Shown: in pieces, positions 5,449 to 6,060 of the stretch
Position numbering within the stretch: position 1 is the first letter of the stretch
How the letters are laid out: every line of letters begins with the position of its first letter
Notes under the pieces: generated by a model
Seen by the model: only the letters and a program-made list of their open reading frames with translations
Database searches by the model: none
Told to the model about the DNA's origin: nothing
Program-made: the position numbers and the translations under genes
From: Chlamydiia bacterium
GTDB lineage: Bacteria > Chlamydiota > Chlamydiia > Chlamydiales > FEN-1388
Direction of reading: 5' to 3'
Assembly: GCA_023269335.1 (NCBI GenBank)
Contig: JAHFTM010000097.1
Coordinates: 1 to 6,060 of the forward strand
Length of the DNA stretch: 6,060 bases

Positions 5449-6060
5449 CTCTTCTTGGATGAGATGTTGCATAATAAACGATTTACGCTCCGGCGTATTT
5501 TTGCCCATGTAAAAAGTAAGCATGGGTGACACATCCGATAGCATGGTTATCGTCACAGGGATAATCCGCATATCTTTATTGATAAATTGCTTGAACTCAC
5601 CAGGCGAAATCTCGCCAAGCCCTTTAAAGCGCGTTACTTCTACTTTAGTTTTAGAAAAGTTTTTCAAGGCCGCATCTCGTTCAAGTTCTGAATAACAGTA
5701 GACCGTCTTATCCTTATCGCGCACTTTAAAGAGCGGTGTCTCTAAAATAAAAAGGTGACCATTGACAACTAGGCTTTCAAAGTAGGTGAGGAAGAAGGTG
5801 ATAAGCAAATTGCGAATATGCATTCCATCCACATCTGCATCTGTTGCCAGCACCACTTTATTGTAGCGCAGTGTTTCAAGCCCGGCTTCAATATTGAGGG
5901 CGCACATAAGATTATACATCTCTTCGTTACGATAGAGCTGATCTATCTTCATCCCAAACACATTTAAAGGCTTTCCACGCAAAGGAAATACAGCCTGCGT
6001 CATAGGATCGCGCGATGCCACAATCGAGGCGCTCGCTGAATCACCTTCAGTTAAAAAAAT
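5443..6060 (-). CDS. parE: DNA topoisomerase IV subunit B (ParE/GyrB_2 type), C-terminal part; 5' end outside window
   Basis: This is the ATPase/TOPRIM subunit of a type II topoisomerase. ParE hydrolyses ATP and, with ParC, passes one duplex through another to decatenate chromosomes. The frame is open to the window edge, leaving 206 codons of a protein usually a little over 600 residues; the GHKL ATPase and transducer domains lie outside. The visible part opens inside the TOPRIM domain with the EGDSA motif (6034-6048, catalytic Glu). PLRGKPLNV follows, then the metal-binding TDADVDG (about 5824-5844), [10 protein letters not shown] (5602-5631) and a C-terminal [10 protein letters not shown] stretch. 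The GEISPGEF and [10 protein letters not shown] wording is typical of chlamydial and Bacteroidota ParE as I recall it, not of E. coli GyrB. There is no GyrB-type insertion between the TOPRIM motif and RFKGLGE. A GTG at 6021 could be mistaken for a start but is an internal valine. The stop lies 9 bases before parC. Subunit assignment is very secure; ParE rather than GyrB rests on its partner. Confidence 0.95.
   Translation of the reverse strand: MFLTEGDSASASIVASRDPMTQAVFPLRGKPLNVFGMKIDQLYRNEEMYNLMCALNIEAGLETLRYNKVVLATDADVDGMHIRNLLITFFLTYFESLVVNGHLFILETPLFKVRDKDKTVYCYSELERDAALKNFSKTKVEVTRFKGLGEISPGEFKQFINKDMRIIPVTITMLSDVSPMLTFYMGKNTPERKSFIMQHLIQEEV

Noticed and set aside
5443..6021. Treating the GTG at 6021 as a true start of a short ParE-like protein
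   Set aside because: The same frame continues upstream to the window edge and encodes the TOPRIM EGDSA motif, so this is the middle of a full parE.

Overview
All six genes lie on the minus strand. The organism is most likely a member of the Chlamydiota, probably an amoeba-associated 'environmental' chlamydia rather than Chlamydia itself. Three things point there. First, ParE and ParC are of the chlamydial/Bacteroidota type. Second, genes have recognisable Shine-Dalgarno sequences and sigma70-like -35/-10 promoters, which argues against Bacteroidota. Third, the downstream genes look like effectors of an intracellular bacterium. This placement is inference; no rRNA or species marker is present.

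The right part (about 2939-6060) is a compact housekeeping operon read leftwards. It holds the 3' part of parE (topoisomerase IV subunit B, running off the window edge), then complete parC (subunit A), then a RecX-family gene. parE and parC are 9 bases apart, and parC and recX overlap by 4 bases (ATGA), so translation is probably coupled. ParE and ParC together form the ATP-driven type II topoisomerase that separates replicated chromosomes. RecX proteins restrain RecA.

The left part (about 49-2847) is accessory in character. Its three genes are spaced 91-150 bases apart, and each has its own plausible promoter or ribosome binding site. (i) A 265-residue Ser/Ala-rich protein has an N-terminus with three repeats in exact 17-residue register, each matching the ubiquitin-interacting motif (UIM). 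A 10-serine run encoded by a perfect 9-bp tandem repeat follows. (ii) A 491-residue protein has a C-terminal protein-kinase domain with intact HGD, DFG and APE motifs. The usual VAIK lysine is replaced by histidine, and a lysine sits in the glycine-rich loop instead, the arrangement known from eukaryotic WNK kinases. (iii) An 89-residue Ser/Ala/Pro-rich protein is of unknown function.

The most interesting reading is that the left half encodes a small set of candidate host-directed proteins: a ubiquitin binder, a lysine-relocated kinase and a small unknown. A perfect 12-bp inverted repeat inside the kinase gene is also unexplained. Secretion and host targeting are inferred from composition and motifs only.
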